Below, piece by piece: positions 25,201-41,862 of a DNA stretch of 45,557 nucleotides. The DNA comes from Lingula anatina. Taxonomy: Eukaryota > Brachiopoda > Lingulata > Lingulida > Lingulidae. The stretch covers positions 1,057,180-1,102,736 of the forward strand of contig NW_019775447.1 of the NCBI RefSeq assembly GCF_001039355.2, in the 5' to 3' direction. Numbering within the stretch: the stretch's first letter is position 1; each line of letters begins with the position of its first letter. A model generated the notes under the pieces. It searched no databases. It was not told where the DNA came from and worked only from the letters and a program-made list of their open reading frames with translations. The position numbers and the translations under genes are program-made.

Positions 25201-25775
25201 CTGTAAATGACGAAATAGTTCAATAACTCCTTTCAACTCACTTTCAGCTTTCAACACGGCGACATTTACCAATCTTGGCGCCACAGGGAGAACTGGGCCC
25301 ACTTCCATAGGTTCTCACTATGATGGCCAGGACCACGAGGGAATGGTGACCTTAATCAATGGTATCCAGTTTTTCACTGTACCCATGACAGGCAACTACA
25401 GGATCGAAGTGAAAGGTAGGTGCCCTAAAGTGCTAGATTTCATGGAAAAATGGTGGTCTTCGTTTCAGCATCTTGAAAATAGATGGTTTTGTTAGGGTCT
25501 GGCAAGATTTATTCTCTCCCCTTGTACACACACACACACACACACACACACAGTCAAGATATGTACATAGCCTATCAATATCATAATCAGTTAATTTATG
25601 CCTTACAACACCAAAAGTAAAGTCAGTGATCGTTATTTTAGGTGCCGCAGGAGGCTGTGACCAGAATCAAAATAACTGCCAACATCGCGCCCTAGGGGCC
25701 GTGGTCGCAGGGACATTCAGTTTAAATGCAGGTAAAACGCTCGGTCCGTGCATCTGTATGTCCGCTCCTATGAGT

Positions 25776-25843
<68 letters not shown>

Positions 25844-26648
25844 GTTTGGGTATTTAGAGGCTCAAAACTTCCGATATAAATTCGAAATAGCAGCAAATGG
25901 ATTTAGCGGTTCCTTCCTATCTTGCATGTGTTTAAAAAAACACGCAATTTCTGATAAATTGTGTGAATAAACAGTGATTAGAAAAGTATCAATACAAAAT
26001 TGTAAATTTGCTCATGCTTCGTAATCCTTAGGTGACGAGTTGAAGATTTTAGTCGGACAGATGGGTCCTGTAAATACTTATTCTTCAACTGGTGGAGGCG
26101 GCGGTACATTTGTAACGCGGGCTGATGACACTCCTTTAATTATTGCTGGCGGTGGAGGAGGTGTGGAAACCCCCAGTGCGGCATACGACACGTGCGGCGG
26201 GACCACGAGCACCACCGGCAACAACGGCTACGGCGGCTCGGCTTGGCCAGGCGGCTCCAATGGACAAGGAGCGTCCACAGCAGACAGCAGTAACTCTGGG
26301 GGCGGCGGAGGTGGCCTGTTAACCGACGGACGCAGCAGTTCCCAGTATGGAGGTAGCGGTACAGGGGGCGAGGGCGGGAAAGCTTTTGTTAATGGAGGAG
26401 TGGGAGGAAGATCTAAATATTACGGCTCAGCAAACTACAATGCAGATGGCGGGTTTGGTGGTGGCGGAGGGGCTTACGGCAATGGCGGAGGAGCAGGAGG
26501 AGGGGGAGGGTACTCTGGGGGAGCGAGTGGGGATAACAACAGCAATTCCTGCGGGGGCGGAGGGGGCTCCTATAATTCGGGCTCGAACACCACTGGAACT
26601 AGCAAGGCTCATAACGGGCATGGATCTGTCACCATTACAAGGCAATAA
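22267..26648 (+). CDS. Secreted EGF plus ALK-type glycine-rich domain protein, copy B
   Basis: Six exons of exactly the same lengths as copy A: 22267-22309, 23829-24014, 24170-24295, 25248-25415, 25642-25731, 26032-26648 (TAA), 409 residues. I count three amino-acid differences from copy A: Asp to Glu in the first cysteine region (GECFAEC), Val to Ile in the EGF (CINTW), and Ile to Val in FFTVPM. The 205-residue last exon is identical in protein. Coding changes are unevenly spread: about nine in the 186-bp exon 2 but only three in the 617-bp exon 6, and nearly all are silent. Both copies therefore look intact and under constraint. Domain order and likely secretion are as in copy A. Whether this is a second gene or the other allele cannot be decided here. 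Confidence 0.86.
23338..23651. mobile_element. Foldback element with perfect 113-bp inverted arms
   Basis: The left arm 23338-23450 and right arm 23539-23651 are exact reverse complements, with ends AGTAGAAGTGGGCAAC. The middle holds a partial repeat of the inner arm and an N at 23538. The flanks are ACTGTC at 23332-23337 and 23652-23657; copy A has ACTGTC once (16824-16829) and no insert. It is a non-autonomous insertion in the intron between exons 1 and 2 of gene B. No ORF is present. Confidence 0.85.
24730..24897. mobile_element. hAT-like MITE, 168 bp
   Basis: The termini CAGGGGCGGATCTAG and CTAAATCCGCCCCTG are inverted repeats matching at 14 of 15 bases. The flanking AGTATT is duplicated (24724-24729 and 24898-24903). 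Copy A has one AGTATT (18052-18057) and no insert. CAGGGGC-type ends are typical of hAT elements, although hAT target duplications are normally 8 bp. There is no coding capacity. Confidence 0.8.
24929..25123. mobile_element. Small inverted-repeat element (MITE-like), copy in block B
   Basis: Partner of the element at 18083-18277, with the same ends and the inner CCCCGCGGGG palindrome. Confidence 0.45.
25776..25840. repeat. (CT)n(GT)n compound microsatellite in gene B
   Basis: Same place as 18942-19000 in gene A, with a longer CT part. A (CA)n tract at 25526-25552 likewise matches 18681-18718. Confidence 0.9.
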
Positions 26649-27546
26649 ACAGACAGTGTAAGGTTCCATTACATGTACTATATCAAAATGAGTCCTAAAG
26701 GCAAACTAAGGATTACACTTACGAACGTGCGTATATTATTTGCATAAAGCATTGATGCACATGTTTGTCCAATGTTAAAACAAGCTGAAGATTTGAATTA
26801 CTAAAGATTTTAGTTCGTAAATTATTCAAAGCATACATAAGCCATCTGCGCTTGTTTGCTCCTTTTGTTGTAGAACTATGGTGTTATTCTCCCTACTGTA
26901 GGCTCGCAATATCGTTTTCAAAGAAAAGGACATCGATTTACATTTGTACCTTTGCAAACAATTTTAGTCCATTATGTTGTTATTAAATCGGTTGATCTGA
27001 CTAAACACAAGTAACAAAAATGTGTGTGTCCATACATCTATCCATGTTTAATCTGATCGATATTGAGTCCATTGTCACGTTTATGGATATAATCAATTTT
27101 ATTAATTAGATCAGTGGCATACAGATATCACTAGATGAAATAAACGGACCAATGCAGTGATCAGATTTGTTTTGTCTTTTTTTCCTGTTCTTAACTAAGA
27201 CGAACCAGACATTTTCAAAATAATAACGCTTTTTTTTTAGTGGAGAAGGGCGCACTATCGAAAGTCCGTCTTAAAGCCTACATCATAGTGTACATGCAAG
27301 CAGGATATTTGTGCCACTTGTGGTACTCATGAAGAAGCTGACCAAAGGCAACTGAAGACTTCTAATAGAGGTGGAGAAAAATTCCTATCACTAAGAAAAT
27401 ATTATTTTTCAAGAGGATCTGCCCCCTTCGGTCACGCATTATTTCATAATTTAAACAGGTTACTTCTACATCAAAATGAAATGCCATTTGGATTTACTTT
27501 TAACAAACCCTCATATTTAATCCAATCTGTTGTCCGTTGTTTAATA

Positions 27547-27550
<4 letters not shown>

Positions 27551-27606
<56 letters not shown>
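27551..27606. repeat. (AT)n microsatellite
   Basis: A pure AT run of about 28 units. The surrounding 27361-27990 is unique intergenic DNA without a gene. Confidence 0.9.
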
Positions 27607-27608
<2 letters not shown>

Positions 27609-27994
27609 CATTAATTTTGTAACAATAATGCTGATATTCGAACCAACTTGCCTTTTCACCAAACAAAGTCTCCCAGCAAGACGGATAACGAAAACACAAT
27701 TGGGCCTTTATGGGCAAACGTCCATTTCGTAAATAAAATTCCGATTTTGCTGATTTTCGAGCATGACCTTCCTTTTTCCTAAATAAAGTTTCATCGCTGT
27801 TTTTTAAAGTAAAACATATACGTGTTGGCACTTAGAAAGTGAACGACGCATAATAAATTAAATCAACAACTTTCGAAAACTATTTGACTGATTATCGAAC
27901 CTAGTCTTTCTTTCCACCATACGAAAATCATCCGTACTATTGGAAGTAAAACAAAAATACGGTTCGGAAGGTACAGGGCGAACAAATCTTCGGA

Positions 27995-28560
27995 CAGCAC
28001 TAGCGCCGACACTGGCATTGATCAAAATGTACAGGCACACACGTTGTCTGTATACTAAAACAAGGAGTTTGTGCTTAAACTCCTTGATTAACAAGGCAAC
28101 AAAGCTGTCAAATGCACAGACTAAAAGCAGAAAATAATGATGCACAAAAGGTTACTTTGTGATTTTGATGCAATATTGCAAATTACTTCACAGCAATACC
28201 AAAATTTAATTATGCACAACAGGTAACATTCAGGCTCACTCAAGTTAAATGGTAGCTATGGATGCATCTGCTTTAGTATGAAATTAGGGCCTATAAATAT
28301 GTGAAGTGCACTTCATGTGGAAAAGTGGGTCGAAGGTCAACTATGGGTGTATCCCTAACAGTTTTGGAGATATAAGGGCTAGAAAATTTGCAAATCTCAG
28401 TTCATAGTGAAAAGAACTTCAAAGGTCAAATTCAAAGCCACATTAAGATTGTCAATATATTATTTGCTATACCAGTTCAATAGTAATTATACTTTCTCTT
28501 GTAGTTTTGGAATATTTCAATTTTTAAAATTTTCACCATTGAACATGACGCTGTTGCACT
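27995..28560 (-). repeat. Interspersed composite repeat, copy 2
   Basis: It holds, from left: a degraded GTACAGGCACAC...GTCTGTATAC hairpin (about 28029-28054); a hairpin CAAGGAGTTT / AAACTCCTTG with loop GTGCTT (28061-28086); a segment 28084-28235 matching 41887-42050 directly and 545-690 in reverse; and one diverged 144-bp-type unit (about 28310-28460) in reverse orientation. The stretch 28561-29879 shows no gene; it is probably MTAP 3' UTR and spacer, with minus-strand AATAAA motifs at 28920-28931. Confidence 0.6.
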
Positions 28561-29879
28561 TTTTGAAGTAGTGCAACTCGTATGCTGTATGGAAAACCGA
28601 AATACTGACACCACTGCTAAAAAATGTAACAAACAACAGTTCTCTTACTTTAACAGTTCTAGAATTAGATTTTCAGCATCTAATGGCAGCTTCTCCTGTA
28701 AAAATGCACCAACTGACCCCAAACTCTGGATGATGAAAGGAGACCCCAATTGTAACTTCTCACCATATACCCAAAGCACAATCAACACAAACATTTTTTT
28801 ACAGAAACTTAAATACTAAATATTTCCAAAACTGATAGAATTATGGAAAAGTTACACATAAACATTTGAGCTTGGATTTCAAGAGCAAATGGGACATAAT
28901 TTTGTAATAAAATTTAATATTTATTTTTATTCAATGCAGAAGAAACAAATCCACACTGGAAAGCTTTCACTGGATTGTTTATAATTGCACATTTGTCAAA
29001 CATGGCATGGCATTTCTGTCAAACTGTCTGTCCTTTTGCTGAATAAACTGAGATTTTGATAAAAAAGCATGTCAAAAAAGGGGGTCAATATTAAATCAAT
29101 TAAATTCATTAGCCCTAAGGACAAAAAACAGACAAAATTATGTTTATCTATAAATTTATCAATACGGCCCGTAATATAGAGAGTGCCAGAAAACAATTTT
29201 GCATAATAATTATATCCTTATATTTGAAACATATATGTCTTAATGCATGTGACACTTTCACCTTAATATATAACAGCATCATAAAACCTTTAATGAATAA
29301 TCTTTCAACCCAAGTTCAAACTTCACATCCTCAACCTCACAAGCTGAATATACTGGTGCACAAGTTATGCTTTACAATATTAGAGAAAATTGCTTTAAAA
29401 TAATTAGAAATGGCATAGCTTAAATCTAAAAATATTAATTACATGTAGCATAATTTCCAAAATTGAAATATCTTAAATCACTTTTTTGTTTCTTAATGAC
29501 CCACTATGGTCATTGATCATTAAATTAATCAGACATGAGCCTAGGTTTAAAAAAAACAAACAAAAAACTCTGAACATTTATCATGGGACTCAACTCCTAA
29601 CCGGCCGGGAACCATCAAAATTGAATTTAAAAATGCAGAATTCCGCATTTCTGCAGAAAAACTTCATGTCTGATTAATAGATATCATCACCTGACAACAC
29701 TAAAATGAACCCTGCAAAGTAGTTTAGACTTAAACTGTTCATGTGAAACAAATAGCCCAGATCCACATTGGCCATATGTACTCAGACTCTTTTAAGGTTC
29801 CTTTAAAAATGCAATGCCAATGGATGTAAGTTGAGCATCCCTTGTAAATAAGCAGAGACTTCTAGAAAGTTATCCTGGC

Positions 29880-30331
29880 TCACATTATGGAAGACCGAGC
29901 AACTGCCTGCAAAGAAATTTTTGAGTATATTATCCAATGTTTATTTGTTGGTTTTTGAACAGGTTGTATTGTTTTCATAGCCACTGACATAATCTTTCTC
30001 ATATGTAAAAAAATAAATAAATGAACAGGTATAAAATTTTTAAAACATAAGGGCGTCTTACATATAAACCTTTGATACTAAAATATTTCTTGGTGCTTAC
30101 TTTGTTTTCTTGCATTATTGCTGTCCAGTCTTGTTGTGCTATTTTAGGTATTGCATGGAGGAGTATTTTTTGGGCCCTTTCTGCATTTGTCTTAAAAGTA
30201 GCTAATACTAAATCAACACTAACCTAAAAAAAAGATAATATACGAGCTAAATGAAAAACTTATCAATTAGGTTGCAAAATCCAAACTAACACCAATTTGA
30301 GTAATATTTATATGTAATATGCTCCCCCCCC

Positions 30332-30382
<51 letters not shown>

Positions 30383-33300
30383 TCTCTTTCCAATAACTTG
30401 CACATATTAGCACATATAGTGATCATAAATTTACTGTGTTGTGAACTCACAGGATCCTCATCTTCATGCCAGCTATCATAGTCAGTCACCATTCCTACAG
30501 CGGCATAGCTCATCCCTGCCTCCTTGGCAAGTACTACCTGGAATAACAATTATCTACAATAAAGAGGAAAGAGGGAGTCCAGAGACCTCATCCCAATAAC
30601 TCCACTGTCATTTGACTTTACTGTTAAATTTGGCCAGAAGTAAACTTGTGTGCCGGCTTTTTTTAGGAAAATGTCCTTAGTACTCGTAATAGCAGATGTT
30701 TCCAAATGTGAAAAAATATATAAAGAAAAACATTTTCAGAACATTACCAGGTGTGCAACAATGTATGAGTTTAATAAAGGTTCCAATAAAACTGAATATA
30801 AAACTATAGGAGATGGGCACACAAAAGAACATAATATCTAATACAAATAATGTTATTTTTAAAATTTGTAAACCTTATTTTCATTTTTTGCCCCAGTTAC
30901 TACTACAAATGTGCATATATAAAGATTCAGCAAATCTTAAATGTTATTAGGGCAAAGGTGTACGTTTAAATTACATAGCAAACAAGGGTTGCTTCTATCT
31001 TAATGTTTGAATGACACTGCATCATCTTCATAGTCTAAGTGAAGTATTTTTAATCTGGGTGAAAATAAAGGAAAAATCAGAAGTACCTCTGGCACTGTAG
31101 TCATGTTGATAATATCTGCTCCCCATGACTTCCACAACTTACTCTCAGCCTTGGATGAGAACCTGGGACCTTCTATGGTCAGAACTGTGCCAGTGGTATG
31201 GTGGAGGAGGCCCAACTGCTGGGTACTCTCAATTAGTATCTGCAGTGCAAACCAGAACATCTAATAGGTTTACAGAATGTGAGTCAACATGAACATACCT
31301 TTACATCCACACATCCACTCCCTTAATAAGAAATTAACCTAATATTTTTTACACTTTTCCCAAATACTTTAAGCAGTTGTTGAGATATTTTACCTTGCGT
31401 GTCCTTTCACAGAAGGGTGTATGCATTGGTATATGGCTCACTCCCTTGTACTCCTCACAAGTACCATCATAGAATGTTTGAACCCTTTTCTGGGTCCTAA
31501 AACAGAAACACTGAAAGTTTTTTGTTTCTCTTTTATTGTTAGGACTTACGATCCAAAGGCAAATGCATCATGTGCAAAACATACACATTAAGCTAGAATA
31601 TATTTTCTTTTTTTGAAAACTGTGGTCATAGTATTTATATAATAAATTGTAACTAGAAATACCAATTATCACTGCCCTAAGTATTAGTATCATAGATATC
31701 TCTTTTTTATTTGTCAGTGGATTGCTGCAAAACTAATGTTAAATTGTCAAATGTACCCTTTTTGTTTCAGGCACTATACTAATAAATAAAACAGTATACA
31801 AGGACAAAGACGACTAAATGCTTTCACTTACCTATCAATAAATTGGTCAGGAAAGAGCATGTCCCCAGGTTTCACATGTTCCTGTAATGACCCACAAGCA
31901 GTGGTGACAACTAGATGTGTGCAACCCTCAAGTTTTAGTGCATGCACATTAGCGCGGAAATTTATGTTGGATGGCATAATTTCATGTTTTCTCCCATGTC
32001 TAGAATAAAGTTGCAATCTTCATCAACATTACATGTGCATATATACATATTCATATGTTCATACATTTTGGTGTTTGTATGTTTTACTTCTTGATATATT
32101 CTCTTCATACAGTGACATCAAAGTCACTGGGCCAAAATTTACAAATTGATTGAGAACTTTCATGGTGAGATTTTGTAACATGACACAGATTGTGATGATG
32201 CTTAAAATATTATATATAACTACAGTAAGGTGTCCATAAGTTTTTATTTTTCATTTCTTTTTAATCTAAGATGTTTATAAACTTATTGCTTAAAGGCAAA
32301 ACTTGGAAGAAGTTGCCTTGCCTGCTGTGCAATAAGTGAAAAATGCCAAGTCAATCATGTAACTCTATGAGATTTGTGCTTTTAACAGAAAGTTTGATCT
32401 CAAGACAGTGCTTCCACTGAAAAATATGTTCTAACCACATGAAAGAGAAACTTTGGTTTTATTCCTTCTTTGTAACCACACCGTGATACTGTCCTTTATA
32501 CTTCCGCTATCTCCTCCTAGATTATTAGAGTAAGGAAGTTCAAACTTTAGGGACTGGCAGACCTACAGCATCATCAGGGATGTGCATGGCCACTCTGGAA
32601 TTTTAGTGTCTTTGGAACGGGCTGTCCCTGGGGGGGGGGATGATTTTAATTTTCTACACTGTAACTTCATATATCTCTCCCAGACCATAAGAGTGAATAA
32701 GTTCAAATTTTTTGGAATTAATAGACCAATCATTAGAGGTGTTAAGGGGCAAGTCAAAATTTATCAATATATGGAAGTGGTGGTTGGGCTGTCTTTGGGA
32801 GGAAGATTCTTCTTTTTTAATATTAAACAATTTCTTCATCAATACTTTTTTACAATGTGTTACCCAGCAAAGCCATCTACAGTAGCTTTTTTTTGTTGCT
32901 GTTAAAACTCATGAAAAGTGTGTCGAGTGGTGCCACTTGGTAAAAGTCTAGTATATCACTTTACCTTGCCAGTAAGACACATTCCACACCTTTGATCTTC
33001 CCCTCCACCAAAACATCAGAAGGCTAAAAAAAAAAGACATAATGAAGTGGTAAGTATTATTGGTCGTAATGTTTGCTCTGGTGAATCTGTTGAAGATTAA
33101 TAAAAATAACAACACTTGAGCCTAGTAAGTACTGTAGTAAAGAGAGAAAATGGCAGTGGAAAAGTTGAGGAGAAGGGGTGAGGAATTAATAAATAAGACT
33201 GTATTTTCAGAATTTAACTTATGTAACATTAGAAGCACTAGACATATTAATACCTTTCCAAATGGGGTATTGACAGACTTTTCTGTTCGTCCTTCCAAGA

Positions 33301-33624
33301 TATCTGGGTTGTCAAGCCCTGAGCCTCCTATGATGCCTATCTGAATATATACCATTGTATAACAAAATTAATGAATTAGAAAATGAAATATCAATCTTGG
33401 CACCAGCTGCCTTATACATTGCTCTAATCAGTATTAACCGATTACAGTGACGTCATATTGCTCCGTAACNNNTTCCGAAGAGTCTTGATTCAAAGCCACC
33501 TCGCCGTCTCTCCTCCGTTTATGGTTTTAGTTCCTTCACCATGGATTTTTACCACTGCAGGCAGTCTGTGAACGCTTGTAAAGTTAGTTACCTTCTCTCG
33601 ACCAAATACCCTGCAGTAATTCAT
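29880..33624 (-). CDS. MTAP: S-methyl-5'-thioadenosine phosphorylase
   Basis: Nine exons on the minus strand: 33592-33624, 33254-33340, 32965-33023, 31832-31999, 31394-31496, 31087-31239, 30451-30537, 30101-30223, 29880-29906. They join in frame to 279 residues, against 283 in human. MTAP cleaves methylthioadenosine with phosphate to adenine and methylthioribose-1-phosphate, the first step of methionine salvage; it is a cytosolic trimer. Signature text: [68 protein letters not shown], then [12 protein letters not shown] and VTDYDSW. The first exon ([11 protein letters not shown]) is inferred from a GTAACT donor in the right phase, and an in-frame TAA lies upstream of its ATG. The first intron holds an NNN gap at 33470-33472, so that exon is the least certain part. 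The C-terminal tail AVARSSIM is short and divergent. Confidence 0.93.
30334..30380. repeat. (CA)n microsatellite in an MTAP intron
   Basis: About 23 CA units preceded by a C tract, between MTAP exons 7 and 8. Confidence 0.9.
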
Positions 33625-34745
33625 TATTTTGCTCGGTTAAATATGAAAGAAAATACAGAAAACGAAAACTGAACTACAGACATGGCTTGTTCATGCGCAG
33701 CAGACGATTCCGGTCTCCCTCCAGTATGGCTGCCGTTTGTTTTGATGACGCAGGCTCTAATGGGTCAATAGACAATTGTAAAAATTGCATGCAGTTTTTG
33801 AATCTGTTGCCTTTGGTGAACTGAAGGCACCTCTGTTCAGGCTGTTCCATTCTGTCTTATCGTGCACGTTTAACATTAACAAATATCCAACACTTTAAGT
33901 TGTGATTTTTTTGCATATTTACTGTATTATGCATGTTAGCTTTCTATACTGCCTTGGAGCGCTTGTACTCTAACATCGTACTGTACGGTATGTAACATAT
34001 CATACTAGCTAGTTTAGTACTAGTACACATGTACATTTGTACTACACTCAAGTGTTGTACGTACTAGCACGCAAACAGTCTTAAACTAAAATCTAAACAG
34101 GATCGAGCAGGATAAAATGAAATTCTTTCGATAAGAAAACTGCTAGACGTAAGTTTACTTTAACGTTCGACATGACACCGTAGGGGACCAGCTGTTTATC
34201 TGATACAGCAATGCAACACCCAGTGCCTCACTTTCCGCCGGATGTGGAAATGATAGTAAATAGGTCACAAACCGGTTTTAACACGCGCCATAAATTGGGT
34301 CATCCAATATTCAGGTTGCGGTGGTGAAACGATGTAATTTTTATATCTTATTCACAAAAGCAAATGCTTATGTCACAATAAATTTATTATAATACATATA
34401 TTACACCAACGAATAATATGATAAGATATACTATTACAAGAACCCGACTAGCGTTAAGCTGCTGTTGTCAGGGAAAAGAGAGACAAAACATTACTGACGT
34501 CACTTCCGTGGTAAAGACGACATTTTATTTGAAAATTCTAGATTAACGCAAGATTTCCTTGTCATTTGTTGAATTCAGAGAACGCCAAAAACACCGGAGA
34601 CTTAATTAAAACTATTTACAGGCTTGAGGGTATTATAACTGGAAGAAAATATTTGATTTCAATTCACTGAGATCCCTACGCAAAGCGAGTCTTTCGAGCA
34701 CCTGCATATTGAAAATAAACACAAATTATCTCCAACCACTGCGCG
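33625..34745. promoter_or_regulatory. Shared head-to-head promoter region, MTAP / CAPSL
   Basis: The MTAP (minus) and CAPSL (plus) start codons are 1.1 kb apart and point away from each other. A perfect CRE, TGACGTCA (34495-34502), runs directly into an ETS-type CTTCCG, about 240 bp before the CAPSL ATG. A second perfect TGACGTCA is at 33448-33455, inside the first MTAP intron. No TATA box stands out. Shared regulation is inferred from the arrangement alone. Confidence 0.5.
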
Positions 34746-40048
<5,303 letters not shown>

Positions 40049-40791
40049 TATCGAAGGGATTTGTGAAAAGAAACTTGTCGGTCACAAACTTTTGTGTCTG
40101 CTTTACATTTATTTAAAATGTGCATTATATATTGCAACTATTGTGAAAATATGCATTCATTCAGGTCTTAGAATTCATGTTAAGATACATATTTTATTTT
40201 TCTCTTGTTGTTTAGTGTTACTTATATTATATCTTAATTTCGAAAATTATATATACTTTAGTTTTTTAATAGGTGTTCAACACGTTTGTTAAACCCAGAT
40301 GTATTCTTAGGAAATTGCTGATCGAAAAAGACATTTTAAATTTGTCCACATCACTCTCCTAGAAGGGGTAAGACAAAAATGCACACTTACTGTTTCTATG
40401 ACAGAGCTGAATTAGCACACATGTAGTCCTCATTATACACATTAAATGAAAGAGCACCTCTATCATAACAGTAGAATTGCCTTTAATAACTTTAACACAA
40501 ATATTTGGAATTCCTAATTTGTGAAAGCTAAAGTAATTTAGTAATTGTTTATGATTTGGTAAAATATTTTGATAAATTGCTTTTTGCACTTGATACTTAA
40601 GGCTGTTAGGTTACTTCATGTTGTCTTTATTTATGATCTTTCTTATATAGTGTCACCAGTAAGTCAGAAACTTCTAACTACCAGCGCAAAGGCAATTTTT
40701 TCTTTTGTCAGTTTAGGCAGAGATGAGCTGTCATTCTAACATCAGTTTTATGAATTTTATGAATTTAAACAAAGTGGCCATTTGAAATGAC

Positions 40792-40794
<3 letters not shown>

Positions 40795-40848
<54 letters not shown>
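40795..40848. repeat. (AT)n microsatellite
   Basis: A pure AT run of about 27 units in the 3' region of CAPSL form 4b. The interval 40049-41860 otherwise shows no gene. Confidence 0.9.
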
Positions 40849-40857
<9 letters not shown>

Positions 40858-41862
40858 CTCCAAACAGGAAGTGTATTCAGTAATCTTTCATTTTTTTAAA
40901 AGCAGATTTAAAAGTGAACCGTCCACAATTTTACATCCAGATCATGTATTGTCCTGATTTTTGGGAAATTCATGTTTTAAGCCTTTTAAATGTATCTATT
41001 TAGACATATATAAATATATATACTTTGTGTAGTGAATTTATAGCATGCTATCCTTTGTAGCTCTAAAGCATGTCTCAAACACATTGAAATTGCCATTGCA
41101 ACTTTTCAATTTTGAGTTTTTCTTTTCATTCCTTTCAATAAATTTGAAAGTGTATTCAGTGGGACCAATTTAACTCCTTTGACAGTGTTTATCATGATAA
41201 AGGTATGAACAAATGGAATGTATAGCTATTGGTCTGAAATAAATAATTTGTTTTAAATTTCAGAGTACATGACATACATTTTTCTAGTCTCGTTTAACGT
41301 CACGCAATACCAACAGCCTTGTTGTAGGCCAATATAGACAAGTTCGTTAAAAATACAAGAGCAAACATGTTTATTCTTTCAAATTAAGGAAAATATAACT
41401 GTTACAACTGGGTTTGTAACACTTTGTGCTAGAGACAATTAGTTAAAAAATTAATTTCGTAAGCAAATAATGGGTTCATTGATATTAAAGACCATGGGTG
41501 GAATGAAAAAAATTTGCACTTTTATGTAATCTTCAAATCTTACTAGAAAATATGTTTATTGTTACTAAAAATAAAATTAATTAGTAAATATATTAGTCTA
41601 TGCTATTTTTACAAGTCTGAGCCACAAACACAAAGATAAAAGGCATTTTCTAATAAAAGCAATTTTCTTAATTCAAATGCTGCTAACAAAGACTAAAAGG
41701 ATAACAACTTTTCCTATGAGATCCATATTTCACAATAAATACATTGTAAACAACTCCTAGAAATACAATTCTATTTTACCATCAAAACTGCAGTTTTCAC
41801 AATTCTTCTTGTATCTGTGCTTGCCATCAGACCATGTGATCTACATAGATGTCTACCCTCTG

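Larger units (their letters stand above)
20878..27360 (+). repeat. Duplicated block, copy B
   Basis: This is the second copy of 14343-20541. It starts at GCACGGAAAATCG right after the N at 20873, and homology ends near GAAGCTGACCAAAGGCAACT (about 27360). Relative to A it carries extra insertions at 21452-21496 (about 43 bp), 23338-23651 and 24730-24897, and lacks the 32-bp palindrome. The sequence after 27360 differs from that after copy A. Confidence 0.93.

Noticed and set aside
28571-28819. 82-residue plus-strand ORF between repeat copy 2 and MTAP
   Set aside because: No recognisable domain, no splice or promoter support, next to repeats.
33806-33821. Possible RFX X-box (GTTGCCTTTGGTGAAC) for a cilia-related CAPSL
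   Set aside because: It has an extra base in the second half-site and lies nearer MTAP, so it does not fit the consensus.
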